Shown here: piece by piece, positions 63,606 to 64,000 of the stretch
How the letters are laid out: each line of letters starts with the position of its first letter
Position numbering within the stretch: position 1 is the stretch's first letter
Origin: an uncultured Bacteroidales bacterium
GTDB lineage: Bacteria > Bacteroidota > Bacteroidia > Bacteroidales > UBA932
DNA: 64,000 nt
Assembly (NCBI GenBank): GCA_944326245.1
Contig: CALVDF010000007.1
Coordinates: forward strand, 50,828 to 114,827
Direction of reading: 5' to 3'
Program-made: the position numbers and the translations under genes
The notes under the pieces: model-generated
The model's input: only the letters and a program-made list of their open reading frames with translations
What the model was told of the DNA's origin: nothing
Database searches by the model: none

Positions 63606-64000
63606 TTAAAACAAAGTAGGTTCGGTAGAACCATCCAGTTCATTGACAATATTGCAGTTAGGTTTTGCAAAGAGGTCTTTTAGGCAGATAGTTTCTGTAA
63701 GTGAGATGCTTACAAGTTGGAGCATCTCGTAGATTGACCGTTCGATACTCATCTTTTTCTGCACAATCGCTATCATACAATAGGTGGTTATGGCAGTGTA
63801 AATTTGGATTCTTACGGCATTCTCGGTCTCGCCCCAGAATTTTTTAATCTTCAGATGCTGCTTCAGCCACTTGAAGAACAGCTCTGTCTGCCATCTGTTG
63901 TGATACAGTTCCGCCACTTTCAAACGGCAGCCTGCGCTTCCACCTCATCGGCCTGAAGTCGTTGTTCTTCTTGCCCCTGACCACGAAGTATGCCCCGACA
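63606..64000 (-). pseudogene. IS4-family transposase remnant, extends past window
   Basis: The C-terminal transposase segment (from 63923) has YHNRWQTELFFKWLKQHLK, which fits the IS4 signature Y(2)R(3)E(6)K. Just upstream, in another frame, the minus strand encodes AYFVVRGKKNNDFRPMRWKR, a more N-terminal part of the same family. In intact relatives these are separated by roughly 40-50 residues, so an internal deletion with a frame change has occurred near 63917-63930. The element is therefore non-functional. Confidence 0.8.

Overview
The window is a 64 kb piece of a Bacteroidales chromosome with roughly 55% GC in most genes. The evidence is consistent across the window. Start regions repeatedly carry the Bacteroidetes -7 promoter element TAnnTTTG, and Shine-Dalgarno sequences are nearly absent. 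The families present are BACON, PCMD, DUF4493, DUF3244, NVEALA, BF3164-type propeller, Omp28 and calycin-like proteins, together with a DPP-IV, a Bacteroidetes-type long urocanate hydratase, and bS21. The genus cannot be fixed by eye; GC and content would fit Rikenellaceae or related gut Bacteroidales. No tRNA, rRNA, CRISPR array or replication origin was seen.

Layout. 1-5.2 kb: end of thiD, a HAD phosphatase, an unexplained repeat-bearing gap, an AlkD-like protein, an Na+/alanine symporter, a low-molecular-weight phosphatase and a lone PAS protein. 5.2-12.2 kb: dipeptidyl peptidase IV diverging from an operon of Xaa-Pro aminopeptidase, a thioredoxin-like [2Fe-2S] protein, a PAS-linked sensory [FeFe]-hydrogenase and a SpoIIE/PP2C phosphatase, which looks like an H2-sensing module. 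12.3-15.9 kb: three BACON/FN3/Omp28 lipoproteins. 16-22.6 kb: HHH protein and rsmI facing tdk, then a CNNM/CorC protein, a DUF3108-like protein and a NatAB-type ABC exporter, closed by a 113-bp palindromic repeat. 22.9-24.5 kb: a 5'-nucleotidase divided over two genes.

24.5-30.1 kb is the most unusual region. It holds a membrane-spanning TPR/LuxR regulator, a small DUF3244 protein, an NVEALA-type Cys-rich secreted peptide, a 6-bladed propeller lipoprotein, a DUF1573 lipoprotein with a CxxC site, and a dedicated signal peptidase I. Much of it is visibly richer in A+T than its surroundings. A decayed DUF4143 ATPase gene follows. 31-35.2 kb: parE, an acyltransferase and an acyl-CoA ligase in one coupled operon. 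35.3-44.8 kb: a tightly overlapping six-gene operon of DUF4493/PCMD surface lipoproteins, a beta-barrel protein and a radical-SAM anaerobic sulfatase maturase. 44.8-47.2 kb: two calycin/PCMD lipoproteins, one with an apparent one-base frameshift in its signal peptide. 47.4-53.6 kb: hutU and methylmalonyl-CoA mutase (mutA, mutB) with a strong terminator. 53.6-55.7 kb: a beta-barrel protein and a Ser-type sulfatase, a plausible client of the maturase. 55.8-58.6 kb: rpsU, a MalY-type lyase, a XerC/D recombinase and hpf; rpsU and hpf have strong Shine-Dalgarno sequences, which is exceptional here. 58.6-62.2 kb: BlaI/M56 regulator pair with a degenerate-M23/S41 membrane protease. The window ends in a BACON lipoprotein and a deleted IS4-family transposase.

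Starts given are my choices where several were possible; domain names come from recognising motifs, not from searches.
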